From Prevotella sp. DNF00663 (GTDB lineage: Bacteria; Bacteroidota; Bacteroidia; Bacteroidales; Bacteroidaceae): a stretch of DNA of 53,951 nucleotides. Both the position numbers and the translations under genes were made by a program. The notes under the pieces are model-generated. The model was not told where the DNA came from, ran no database searches, and saw only the letters and a program-made list of their open reading frames with translations. Below, one piece after another: positions 26,795 through 35,410 of the stretch; position 1 is the stretch's first letter, and each line of letters begins with the position of its first letter. The stretch is taken from contig NZ_KQ960653.1 in the NCBI RefSeq assembly GCF_001553265.1, positions 29,052 to 83,002 of the forward strand, read 5' to 3'.

Positions 26795-28735
26795 TTATCT
26801 TCGACCATCACCTCGGCGGTAGATATATTCCGCCGTTTGAATCATAGCCTTGGCATATTCTTCGAGCGATTCATAGGCTTTGGTCTTTGCCACAGCCTTT
26901 TGCTGACTGTCATAACAAAAACTTTTCTGAATCTTCGGGGCATAGACATAACGTCGCGAAGCATCTCTCCCCACGATTTGGTTATCGGCAGAATAGAACA
27001 CATGGTCTCTTTTCGTCTTTAAAAGATTGACACCAAAGCCATCATAAGCATAACTCATGTTCAGCATACCAAGCAAAGTCGGCATTACATCAACTTGCAT
27101 ACCTAGCCCATCATATACTTGCGGCTTTACGTCCGCACCGAAAATCATCAGTGGAATATGATTGTAGCTTTCTGGCAATTCACTATTATCCATGCCAACC
27201 ATCTTACCGTGATCGGCCAAAACGACGAATATTGTGTTCTTATACCATGCCTCCCGGCTCGCTTTACGCAAGAAATCGCCAACAGCCCAGTCGGCATACT
27301 CCACTATTTGCGACTCCGGTTCGCTGGTATGCGGCTTGAAGAACGGTGGAATAATATAAGGTGGATGGTTGCTAATAGTGAGAAGCGTCGCCATAAAGGG
27401 TTTGCCTGTAGCCGCCTGACGGTTGATAACGGGCAGCGCATACTGGAACAAATAGTGGTCGGACACGCCGAAACTGTTCACCACCTCGCTCTTCGGATAG
27501 TTCTCTTGCGAATAAATTTCATCATATCCGTTGGTAGAGAAGAAGGCTTTCATGTTGTCGTACTGCGCCTCATGAGTCATAAAAAACATATTATGGTAAC
27601 CCTCTCGCTTCAGTACCGTGGGAATTCCGTCGCGCCGGGGAGTCACCGTACCCTTCATCAGGTTCCTAAACATCAGCGCAGGAAAGGAATATAGCGTTGC
27701 CGTCATACCGTGGTTCGTGTGGATTCCGGCACTATAGAAGCGGTTGAATGTCAACGAATGATGATAGAGCGAGTCTAGCGTGGGTGTGAGATGTTGGCCG
27801 TTACCGAACGATTCAAGTAGTGGTGCCGACATCGACTCCATCAGAATAATAACCACATTGTATTTCTTGACAACACCATCAGCCTTGACATACCGACGCA
27901 AAACGTGCGTACTATCCACCTTACCTTCGATTCCCAAACTGTTACGAGCTATCGTAATGGCCTTATTATAAGGCATCAAATGCAACTCTCGGTTCTCACT
28001 TCTCATGTCGTCCAGTGCACTTGTAAGCAAATTAAACGCCGGATTGATGCCCAACTGATTGAGGAAAGCATCGTTACAGTAATAAGCCTGACTGATTTTA
28101 ATAGGGTTATACCCTATCCGGCCACGTATGCCAAAAACACAAAGTCCACCGACCAACAGCAGCACAACGGTACGTAAACTGCATGAGACGATGCCTATAC
28201 GCGAAACAGGAAGCGTTTGTAACCGTTGATACCAATACTTCTCCAGCTTCAACCCTGCCCACCAAAACAGACCAGCAACGACAAAGAATAACGCAATATG
28301 GACGAGATAACTCTTCTCTTCGACCAACATACCGGCCGTAGTGCCCGTATAAGAGAACCATTCAAAAATAGACGAGTTGATATTCTTAGAGAAATACTGG
28401 AAATAAGGAGTATTGGCAGCTGACACAGCCAATGCCAATGTCATCAACACACCGTACCAAATGGTGACCGACCGATACGTCCATCGACGACGAAAACCCA
28501 CAATGGCACTGCCCAACAAGAAGACAATAGGCAACAAAGAGATATAACAAAGGATGACATTGTCGAACCATAGGCCGCGAACAAAGGCTATCATCGGGTT
28601 GGCTTCGCCCATACAGAGATGGCGTAAGAACAAAAACTCGATGAGTCTGAAAGCACTTAGACACAGCAATCCCAACACATGTATCGTAACAAGATATAAG
28701 AGCGAAATACTAGTTTGTCGATTTTTACTGAACAT
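26795..28735 (-). CDS. LTA-synthase-like membrane sulfatase-fold phosphotransferase
   Basis: 646 residues. Five predicted membrane helices occupy about 10-205, followed by an extracytoplasmic sulfatase/alkaline-phosphatase-fold domain. The metal and nucleophile residues are visible: Glu300 (LMESMS), Thr340 (IHTNHGMTATL) and Asp508-His509 (ADHGK). Gram-negative relatives transfer phosphoglycerol or phosphoethanolamine onto glycans or lipid A; true lipoteichoic acid synthesis is not expected here. The donor and acceptor cannot be specified. The upstream gap contains copy C of the dispersed repeat. Confidence 0.85.
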   Translation of the reverse strand: MFSKNRQTSISLLYLVTIHVLGLLCLSAFRLIEFLFLRHLCMGEANPMIAFVRGLWFDNVILCYISLLPIVFLLGSAIVGFRRRWTYRSVTIWYGVLMTLALAVSAANTPYFQYFSKNINSSIFEWFSYTGTTAGMLVEEKSYLVHIALFFVVAGLFWWAGLKLEKYWYQRLQTLPVSRIGIVSCSLRTVVLLLVGGLCVFGIRGRIGYNPIKISQAYYCNDAFLNQLGINPAFNLLTSALDDMRSENRELHLMPYNKAITIARNSLGIEGKVDSTHVLRRYVKADGVVKKYNVVIILMESMSAPLLESFGNGQHLTPTLDSLYHHSLTFNRFYSAGIHTNHGMTATLYSFPALMFRNLMKGTVTPRRDGIPTVLKREGYHNMFFMTHEAQYDNMKAFFSTNGYDEIYSQENYPKSEVVNSFGVSDHYLFQYALPVINRQAATGKPFMATLLTISNHPPYIIPPFFKPHTSEPESQIVEYADWAVGDFLRKASREAWYKNTIFVVLADHGKMVGMDNSELPESYNHIPLMIFGADVKPQVYDGLGMQVDVMPTLLGMLNMSYAYDGFGVNLLKTKRDHVFYSADNQIVGRDASRRYVYAPKIQKSFCYDSQQKAVAKTKAYESLEEYAKAMIQTAEYIYRRGDGRR

Positions 28736-28841
28736 GATAGATTCTTTTGATTGACAAGTCTTACCGACTTACAATCTACGAAGGTACACATTATCAACGA
28801 AAAAACGACTGTCAGAATCCCAAAAAGCTCCTATCAATCTT

Positions 28842-29019
28842 GAAAACTCACTATTCTTCACTCCTAATAAGTCTACTTGTTTACCCATCTATCAGTCTAT
28901 TAACCGACTGCAAGGTCTTTTCAGCATCGCTGCATCAACGTGGCAACAAAATTGCTGAGCCCAGACAGCAATGCTGCCAATAGCTTGCAGCAACCTCACC
29001 CCACCCCTCTCCCAAGGAG
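28842..29019 (-). repeat. Composite dispersed repeat, copy C
   Basis: Read on the minus strand: a G-rich module (CTCCTTGGGAGAGGGG then GGTGAGGTT, 29019-28992), palindromic units starting at 28977, 28957 and 28933, octamers GACTGATA, GATGGGTA, AACAAGTA, GACTTATT (28897-28866), and an AGGAGTGA-type heptamer tail (28865-28842). The first palindrome is 42 bp from CTCC; the third palindrome is at +44 and the octamers at +80 from the first, as in copies A and B. It sits between the small barrel gene and the LTA-synthase-like gene. Confidence 0.8.
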
Positions 29020-29111
29020 AGGAAGGAGTATATGGAAAGGAAAGGTGATGAATTAGTGTAGTCACCCTTCCTTTCTGGAAACAAGAAATAGGTAAGAATA
29101 AAAGCTTACCG

Positions 29112-29420
29112 TTAGAAGTTGACACCGAAGGTAAGATTGAATGTACCGGTATGCGTATCTTCGAAGTCGTCTTTACCGACGTTAGCTAACCCGACATCGT
29201 AGCTCGCTTCTAAATAAAGCATTTGGAATCCAAGTCCGCATCCTACCTTGATACCACCATCGAAACGATTGAAGTTGTCGTTGTAATCCTCACTGAAGCT
29301 AGGATAAGCAGCACGCTTACGTGGCGGAATGGGGCGTCCGTCAGGGTAATACTGTGCCTTGACCGGCATGGTGCACAATAACAAGAGGGCCGATAATGAT
29401 AAAAGAATGTAATGTTTCAT
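29112..29420 (-). CDS. Very short outer-membrane barrel-like protein
   Basis: 102 residues: signal peptide ending in PVKAQ, a Pro/Arg/Tyr-rich linker (YYPDGRPIPPRKRAAYP), then about four predicted strands with GIKVGCGLGFQMLYLEASYDVGLANV and a C-terminal TFNLTFGVNF ending in Phe. This end is typical of outer-membrane proteins of about 180-200 residues, but about half the barrel is missing. It may be a deletion derivative that still exports, or a small membrane-associated protein. A minus-strand TACATTTG box at 29448-29455 suggests it is transcribed. Confidence 0.65.
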   Translation of the reverse strand: MKHYILLSLSALLLLCTMPVKAQYYPDGRPIPPRKRAAYPSFSEDYNDNFNRFDGGIKVGCGLGFQMLYLEASYDVGLANVGKDDFEDTHTGTFNLTFGVNF

Positions 29421-29552
29421 AAGTCTCTAATTGATTGGTTTCTAAGGCAAATGTACGTAATCATGGGCAAAGTGAACAGGGAGAAAAGCCTATTTGGCAG
29501 AGGATTTTCCCTAAAATGCAACTGTAGAACCGGGCTGTATGGCGCGTAAAAG

Positions 29553-29602
29553 GAAATTTAGCCTGCTAAATTTCACCGATTCCGAAAATATAACTACTTT
29601 TG
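29553..29602 (+). promoter_or_regulatory. DUF4294 promoter with 22-bp palindrome over the -33 box
   Basis: TTTC (29571-29574), 20-bp spacer, TACTTTTG (29595-29602). The start codon at 29610 is 8 bp after the box. The perfect inverted repeat GAAATTTAGC-ct-GCTAAATTTC (29553-29574) ends exactly at the -33 box, a typical repressor position. Confidence 0.6.
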
Positions 29603-29609
29603 CTTTGCG

Positions 29610-30257
29610 ATGAAACTACGTATCAACATACTGTGCATATTCATCTGTTTGTGCCACATTTCGGCGTTGGCACAGAACGATGGAGCAGTTCGTGTCAATC
29701 CCGAAGATCGAGTGGTGGATATGGACAATCCCACTTTCGTGCCGATGGTGAAAGTGGGTAAGGTGATGAAAGATGGTGATTCCATCCAGTATGTAGAGTT
29801 GAACAATATCTATGTGTACCCTGTGCCGGTGTTTACAAATGCACGTCAACGCGTAGCTTACAACCGCTTGGTGGCCAATGTGAAAAAGGTTTTGCCCATA
29901 GCCAAGGAAGTGAACCGTATCATTATCGAAACAGGCGACTATCTGGAAACACTCCCTAACAAGCGTGCCCGCGACGCGCACATGAAGATAGTAGAGAAAA
30001 GTTTGAAGGAAGAGTACGGGCCACGCATGAAGAAACTCTCGTATACACAGGGTAAACTCTTGATAAAACTAGTCTATCGCGAATGCAACAGCTCGTCGTA
30101 CAACCTTATCCAAGCCTTTCTCGGTCCTATTCGTGCCGGCTTTTGGCAAGCTTTTGCGTGGGCTTTCGGTGCTAGTCTGATGAAGCAATACGATGGCGAT
30201 GGCGTGGACAGAGTGACCGAACGAATCGTCAGACAGGTTGAGGCGGGACAATTGTGA
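29610..30257 (+). CDS. DUF4294-family secreted protein
   Basis: 215 residues: signal peptide ending in SALAQ, followed by a compact domain with VELNNIYVYPVPVF, a helical middle (NRLVANVKKVLPIAKEVN), and LIKLVYRECNSSSYNLIQAFLGP near the C terminus. These segments identify the DUF4294 family, common in Bacteroidetes and of unknown function. It is likely periplasmic or attached to the inner face of the outer membrane. The promoter leaves almost no leader. cysS follows after 135 bp with its own promoter boxes. Confidence 0.82.
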   Translation: MKLRINILCIFICLCHISALAQNDGAVRVNPEDRVVDMDNPTFVPMVKVGKVMKDGDSIQYVELNNIYVYPVPVFTNARQRVAYNRLVANVKKVLPIAKEVNRIIIETGDYLETLPNKRARDAHMKIVEKSLKEEYGPRMKKLSYTQGKLLIKLVYRECNSSSYNLIQAFLGPIRAGFWQAFAWAFGASLMKQYDGDGVDRVTERIVRQVEAGQL

Positions 30258-30291
30258 AAAACGTTTGTGTTTTATTTTCCTATTTCTAGCG

Positions 30292-30382
30292 TTTGCATTA
30301 CCTTTGTAGAAGCTAAGCGACACTCGGCAATTTAAAAGTGAACTTTCATTGCGCTCATTTGCATTACCTTTGTAAAAGCTAA
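30292..30382 (+). promoter_or_regulatory. Duplicated promoter segment upstream of cysS
   Basis: TTTGCATTACCTTTGTAGAA (30292-30311) and TTTGCATTACCTTTGTAAAA (30358-30377) are near-identical, and both copies continue with GCTAA. They lie 66 bp apart and each holds the -7 box TACCTTTG. The second is followed by a short leader to the cysS ATG at 30393. Confidence 0.6.
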
Positions 30383-30392
30383 ATATTACAAT

Positions 30393-31877
30393 ATGGAACA
30401 GAAGTTTTTTATCTATAATACTCTTTCTCGGAGGAAAGAGATTTTCAAGCCATTGCATGCTCCTAACGTGGGAATGTATGTGTGTGGACCGACCGTTTAT
30501 GGCGACCCACATTTGGGACATGCCCGTCCTGCCATCACGTTCGACCTGCTTTTCCGCTATCTGAAGCACCTCGGCTATAAGGTACGCTACGTGCGTAACA
30601 TCACCGATGTGGGACACTTGGAACACGATGCCGACGAAGGCGATGACAAGATTGAGAAGAAAGCACGTCTGGAACAGCTCGAACCAATGGAGATAGCGCA
30701 GCATTATACCAATCGTTATCACCAAGCGATGGATGCACTCAACGTGCTTCCGCCCAGTATCGAGCCGCATGCCACTGGGCATATCATCGAACAGGAAGAA
30801 CTGGTAAAAGAGATTTTGAACAATGGATATGCTTATGAAAGCAATGGTTCTATCTATTTCGATATAGAGAAATACAACAAAGACCATAAATACGGTATTC
30901 TTTCAGGGCGCAACCTCGATGATGTCATCAACAACAGTCGCGAACTTGACGGCGTGGGAGAGAAGCGTAATCAGGTGGACTTTGCTTTGTGGAAGAAAGC
31001 ACAACCCGAACATATCATGCGTTGGCCGAGTCCGTGGGGCGACGGTTTCCCCGGTTGGCACTGCGAATGTACGGCTATGGGACGTAAATATCTAGGCGAA
31101 CACTTCGATATTCACGGTGGTGGAATGGACTTGGTATTCCCACATCACGAGTGCGAGATTGCTCAAGCGGTGGCTAGTCAGGGCGACCAAATGGTACATT
31201 ACTGGATGCACAACAACATGATAACCATCAATGGACAGAAGATGGGTAAGAGTCTAGGTAACTTCATTACGCTCGAACAGTTCTTCACGGGCAATCATGA
31301 GAGTCTGGAGAAGGCTTTCTCGCCCATGACTATACGCTTCTTCATCCTCTCAGCCCACTATCGTGGCACGGTAGACTTCTCTAACGAAGCGCTCATTGCC
31401 AGTGAGAAAGGACTCAATAAGTTGATGAATGGTATCGCAGATTTGAGTCGTGTACAGGCCGGAAACGAGAGTGATGCATCAACAAAAGCCTTTGTTGCAG
31501 GATTTCGCCAACAGTGCTACGATGCCATGAACGACGATTTACAGACACCAGTGGTTATCAGTCATCTGTTCGAAGCATGTCATTTGATTAACATTCTGCT
31601 CGACCATAAAGCGCAAATCAGCGGTGAAGACCTTACGGAATTGGCCGACACGATGAATCTCTTTGCCTTTGAACTGCTAGGATTGAAGAATGAGCACGCT
31701 TCTAACAACGATGTACGAGAGGCTGCTTTCGGCAAGGTGGTAGACATGGTATTGGAACTTCGCAAGAAAGCTAAGGACAATAAAGACTGGTCAACAAGCG
31801 ACCAAATACGCGATGCACTTGCTGCTGCCGGCTTTGAAATAAAAGATACCAAGGACGGAGTGACTTGGAAGTTGTAA
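30393..31877 (+). CDS. cysS: Cysteinyl-tRNA synthetase
   Basis: 494 residues. The class-I HIGH motif is HLGH (residues 40-43), following the Zn ligand Cys31 in [12 protein letters not shown]. Further Zn ligands lie in [10 protein letters not shown] and FPHHECE, and the KMSKS loop is KMGKSLG. A C-terminal DALR-type helical domain ends the protein. It charges tRNA-Cys. Slightly longer than the E. coli enzyme (461). Possibly cotranscribed with the DUF4294 gene, but tandem promoter boxes in the gap argue for independent expression. Confidence 0.97.
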   Translation: MEQKFFIYNTLSRRKEIFKPLHAPNVGMYVCGPTVYGDPHLGHARPAITFDLLFRYLKHLGYKVRYVRNITDVGHLEHDADEGDDKIEKKARLEQLEPMEIAQHYTNRYHQAMDALNVLPPSIEPHATGHIIEQEELVKEILNNGYAYESNGSIYFDIEKYNKDHKYGILSGRNLDDVINNSRELDGVGEKRNQVDFALWKKAQPEHIMRWPSPWGDGFPGWHCECTAMGRKYLGEHFDIHGGGMDLVFPHHECEIAQAVASQGDQMVHYWMHNNMITINGQKMGKSLGNFITLEQFFTGNHESLEKAFSPMTIRFFILSAHYRGTVDFSNEALIASEKGLNKLMNGIADLSRVQAGNESDASTKAFVAGFRQQCYDAMNDDLQTPVVISHLFEACHLINILLDHKAQISGEDLTELADTMNLFAFELLGLKNEHASNNDVREAAFGKVVDMVLELRKKAKDNKDWSTSDQIRDALAAAGFEIKDTKDGVTWKL

Positions 31878-31924
31878 GAAGAATGTATCCCTCCGAATGG
31901 GGATGAGATTCAATCAGAATATAA

Positions 31925-31958
31925 AAAAAGCCCGGCTCCATGAAGAGTCGGGCTTTTT
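31925..31958. terminator. Bidirectional terminator between cysS and the metalloprotease gene
   Basis: 14-bp stem AAAAAGCCCGGCTC / GAGTCGGGCTTTTT (one G-T wobble) around CATGAA, with A and T runs on both sides. Confidence 0.9.
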
Positions 31959-31972
31959 ACATTCATAAAATC

Positions 31973-34465
31973 TTATTTTAATGCTGCATTGACATCGCTA
32001 TAAAGGGCGTCGTAATGGGCACGAAGCATCTTGCTAGAGGCTGAAACACGCAAACGCCCCAGCAGTTTCTTGAGGTCGAGCGCAAGCCCTTGGGTTACCG
32101 GAGTGCGAATCATGCGGAAGTCTTCCAATGGGTCGAACTCGAAGAATGACTTAGAACCGCGGTCGAGATTGTCGTGTATACCGCATACATGGGGCTGAGA
32201 AGCAAAGAAAGCAGAACCTGATAGCGACTTCTTTTCTTGCTTGGCAGAGAGTGCACGCAGCAAACTATTGACATAAACGATTTGCAACTGACGCTCGTAG
32301 AGATTAGGTACAGCATTGCGTAAGCTCTTAGCCCACACGAAACGATACACTTCGTCCATCATTTCTTGATAGGTATAGGCCTTGGTTGGCTCCATCTGCT
32401 CAAACAGCGAGAGCGCTGTGGCCACCGGACCGGCAAACAAACTCTTCAAGAAACGGGCTTGCATGTTGCTGACCGACTGTATGCGACCGGTCTTTTCAAC
32501 AATACTCTTGTCGTTATACCAGTTAGGTAGGTCGGCTATGTTGCGCAAAACAAATTGCAATGCACGCTTCTGTGTGTTGCGATCGGTAAAACGGAAGTTG
32601 GGCTTACCATCTCCTGCGACAGGCTCATCCATATAGATACTGCCCACATACATCACTGCATGATAGATCTCGCGTTGTAGTTGTTCGGCCACTTCGTTGT
32701 GTGCTTCCTGCAAACGCTTGTAATCTTTGCCATCCTCTACACACCATTCTGCAAGATGTTTCACGATATACTTGAGATTCTTAATGCCATATTCACCAGC
32801 CTTGACAGCGTCATCGCCCAAGTCTTCTGACTGACAACTGGGGTCTACAGAGTTGAAGAAATACTGTTGACCATAGAGATACATCGGATTGTTTTCCTTC
32901 TCTCTAATCCATTTATTAAGTGTTGGCAATTCGTCTTCAGGCGTCACTGCACCGGGAATAGGCTTATATCCCCATGCAATGGCATATGAATCGTATACTC
33001 CTAATGGCGGAGGCAGCAGGTTGACTCCCTTATCTCCGGGCTGCGCCACATAATTATAGCGGGCATAATCCATGATAGACGGGGTGGTACCATACTTCTG
33101 TGTGAATGTAGCAGAGCGCAAAGAGTCGACCGGAATGGTGGCAGAAGCTCGGAAATTGTGCAAGAGTCCAAGGGTGTGACCCACTTCATGAGTAGCCACA
33201 TACCGTAGAGAACTACCTGTCAACTCGTCGTCGAGAACACGCTTTCTCACCTTAGGATCGACCGCAGCAGTTTGTACAAAGCGCCAGTTATGCAGCAGTT
33301 TTACACTATTGAAGTAAAAGAGTACGTCTCCTTGAATAATCTCTCCGGAACGTGGATCGGATGCGCATGGCCCCACAGAGTTCTCAACATTGGTCGTAAT
33401 CATACGATAACAATTGTATCGAATATCATCGGGATCGAAGTTAGGATCGTCTTTTGGATAGTCACGTACTTGCATCACGTTCTTGTATCCAATCTTTTCG
33501 AAAGCCTTATTCCATTCCAATACACCTTCTTTAATATAGGGTGCCCACTTGCGAGGGATGGCTGTATCGATGTAAAACACGATGGGGTTCTTGACTTCGG
33601 TGAGCTTTCCTTGAGCAAAAGCAGCACTATCTACAGGTTCCAAGTTCCAACGTTTGATATACGAAACAGGCACAACACCATCGTTACGGTCGCTGAAATA
33701 CTCCTTTTTCTCATCGAAATAACCGATTCGAGGGTCTGCCAAACGTGGGCGCATAGGCTTCTCTGGTAAGAGAATAATGTTGCGCGTCATGGTCACAGTG
33801 AACGGTTCGTTGCGCGAAGTGTAGCCCATTTGCGACTTCACCTGCAAATTCTTGGGGAACGATTTAGCCCCAATAATCACGCAAAGGTCGCTAATCGGAC
33901 TGCCCATCTGTGTGGCTTGAGGAACTCCGGTCTTAAAAGGATTGAGTTCTTCTATGCTTGAAGTAAAGAGCGATTCCATATCTACTAGAAGAGTAGAATC
34001 ATTGGTTTCCTTGATTTTATACGACTTCCAGATGGGCGCAATGAAGTTCCTATCAAACGAAGCTTGCAAAGATGAGTTGGGATCGCAGATGTTTTTAGAC
34101 GACTTCTTATGGATATAGAGTCTTTTGCCTTGGGTAGAAAGCGTAATGAGGACAGGCGAATGAGGCATCTCTCCGGCCACCGTGCTAGAGTTATTGCTTG
34201 TCGTCGATACACGCGAAGTGAGCAACAAGTCTTTCCCCAACAACGATTTGGGAATGGCAAATAGATATTCACCCTCTTTCTCATAGGCGGTAATGAGTCC
34301 GGGATGCGCTTTATAGCCGGCTACAGCCTTGCTATAACCGCTGACAGAAGTCATCTCTTGCTTCTCGGAAGCGTCTTTCTTATTAGTTTTCTTCTTACTG
34401 TTTGCAGGAGCCACGCATAACATTGCACACAATGCTATGCCTGCTCCTCTCCATAAAATATTCAT
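31973..34465 (-). CDS. Secreted zinc metalloprotease (DUF5117/DUF5118 type)
   Basis: 830 residues with a signal peptide (about 1-22) and a Lys-rich linker. A large N-terminal region is followed by a metzincin-like catalytic core: His426-Glu427-x-x-His430-x5-His436 (ATHEVGHTLGLLH) and the Met-turn sequence PSIMDYAR. This layout marks the Bacteroidetes zinc-dependent metalloproteases with DUF5117/DUF5118 domains. It is the last gene of the operon, 10 bp after the lipoprotein. With SusC/SusD upstream, it probably cleaves extracellular or periplasmic protein whose fragments are imported. It has no lipobox, so it may be periplasmic or surface-delivered by other means. Confidence 0.88.
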   Translation of the reverse strand: MNILWRGAGIALCAMLCVAPANSKKKTNKKDASEKQEMTSVSGYSKAVAGYKAHPGLITAYEKEGEYLFAIPKSLLGKDLLLTSRVSTTSNNSSTVAGEMPHSPVLITLSTQGKRLYIHKKSSKNICDPNSSLQASFDRNFIAPIWKSYKIKETNDSTLLVDMESLFTSSIEELNPFKTGVPQATQMGSPISDLCVIIGAKSFPKNLQVKSQMGYTSRNEPFTVTMTRNIILLPEKPMRPRLADPRIGYFDEKKEYFSDRNDGVVPVSYIKRWNLEPVDSAAFAQGKLTEVKNPIVFYIDTAIPRKWAPYIKEGVLEWNKAFEKIGYKNVMQVRDYPKDDPNFDPDDIRYNCYRMITTNVENSVGPCASDPRSGEIIQGDVLFYFNSVKLLHNWRFVQTAAVDPKVRKRVLDDELTGSSLRYVATHEVGHTLGLLHNFRASATIPVDSLRSATFTQKYGTTPSIMDYARYNYVAQPGDKGVNLLPPPLGVYDSYAIAWGYKPIPGAVTPEDELPTLNKWIREKENNPMYLYGQQYFFNSVDPSCQSEDLGDDAVKAGEYGIKNLKYIVKHLAEWCVEDGKDYKRLQEAHNEVAEQLQREIYHAVMYVGSIYMDEPVAGDGKPNFRFTDRNTQKRALQFVLRNIADLPNWYNDKSIVEKTGRIQSVSNMQARFLKSLFAGPVATALSLFEQMEPTKAYTYQEMMDEVYRFVWAKSLRNAVPNLYERQLQIVYVNSLLRALSAKQEKKSLSGSAFFASQPHVCGIHDNLDRGSKSFFEFDPLEDFRMIRTPVTQGLALDLKKLLGRLRVSASSKMLRAHYDALYSDVNAALK

Positions 34466-34475
34466 TTTATTCTAT

Positions 34476-35396
34476 TTAGGGTAATTTTTCAATGTCGTAA
34501 CCATCGCATTTCAAGAATGCCTCTTTCAAGATGTCATACTTCTCTTTCATCTTGGAATACTTGGCAATGAGTGCATCTCGCTCTGCCTTGGGCGTACTGA
34601 AGATGAATGCTACCCACTGTCTGCGATCGGTATCTTCATCAGGAAGCTCTATCCACCACGACGACCACTCTTTATCATAGAATGTTGTACGATGGTTATA
34701 GCTGATAAATCCCAATGTATGATAGTCCAAGTCATCGGGCTGTGTCTCTTCTGTAACCTTACCAAAGGCTTTTGATTCACCTGCTTCTTTCTTAAAATAT
34801 TCTCGGTTTACATCCGAGAATGCCTCCGGAATAGAGAATGCAGATTTCACTTCCCACAAGTAATCCATCCAATAGCGAGAGTTAATATCACCCTCGAAGT
34901 CGCGCTTTTGAGCCTCTGTATAGCTGCCCATTTCTTTGCGAACACCTCCTAATGCGAGGAAACGATTGGCAACATAGGAGTGATAATAAGGTCTGCCGGT
35001 CTCTTGACCAAGGAAGAATATGCTGTCGGCCAGCAAGATCGAGAATGGCATATACTTCTTCTTGAATTCCTCGGAATAGTGATTCAAGAACATATCATCA
35101 AGCATCTTGATACCCTTCTTGATGAGTTCGGGGCTTTGTTCAGGAGCCGTGATGAGCAGATTATTCTTCTTTTGGAAGTTATATTTGTAGTCGCGAGTAA
35201 TAGGATTGGTAATCAGATACGTCTTATAATCGCGATACATCTCGAACTTACGGTGTTGAATAGGATCAGAAGTGTTATCTTCTACATTGTAGATAGGCTC
35301 TTCTATTTCGGCCGTCACATTGTCGTCGTTAGAACAAGAGACCGTTCCCAGAGTCAAAGCGACGCAAAGAGCCGATAAGATATATTTTGTATTCAT
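34476..35396 (-). CDS. Lipoprotein resembling SusCD-linked zinc peptidases but lacking HExxH
   Basis: 306 residues, lipobox GTVSC (Cys21) followed by SNDD. The body resembles the lipoproteins usually found downstream of susC/susD and annotated as putative zinc metallopeptidases (Peptidase_Mx1-like): an early KKGIKMLDDMFL helix, MPFSILLADSIFF, and a GFIS segment near residue 229. Where active relatives have an HEFxH motif, this protein shows RYWMDYLWEV (174-183), without His-Glu-x-x-His anywhere. It is therefore probably a non-catalytic binding protein. The family link is by pattern recognition and needs a profile search. Confidence 0.65.
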   Translation of the reverse strand: MNTKYILSALCVALTLGTVSCSNDDNVTAEIEEPIYNVEDNTSDPIQHRKFEMYRDYKTYLITNPITRDYKYNFQKKNNLLITAPEQSPELIKKGIKMLDDMFLNHYSEEFKKKYMPFSILLADSIFFLGQETGRPYYHSYVANRFLALGGVRKEMGSYTEAQKRDFEGDINSRYWMDYLWEVKSAFSIPEAFSDVNREYFKKEAGESKAFGKVTEETQPDDLDYHTLGFISYNHRTTFYDKEWSSWWIELPDEDTDRRQWVAFIFSTPKAERDALIAKYSKMKEKYDILKEAFLKCDGYDIEKLP

Positions 35397-35410
35397 ACGT
35401 TACTATTGTT

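Noticed and set aside
26795..28735. True lipoteichoic acid synthase
   Set aside because: The fold and catalytic residues fit, but the organism is Gram-negative; a phosphoglycerol or phosphoethanolamine transferase is more plausible.
30069..30887. 272-codon minus-strand frame across the DUF4294-cysS gap
   Set aside because: It crosses two real genes and the cysS promoter and reads repeat-derived sequence (the [18 protein letters not shown] pair comes from the duplicated promoter segment).
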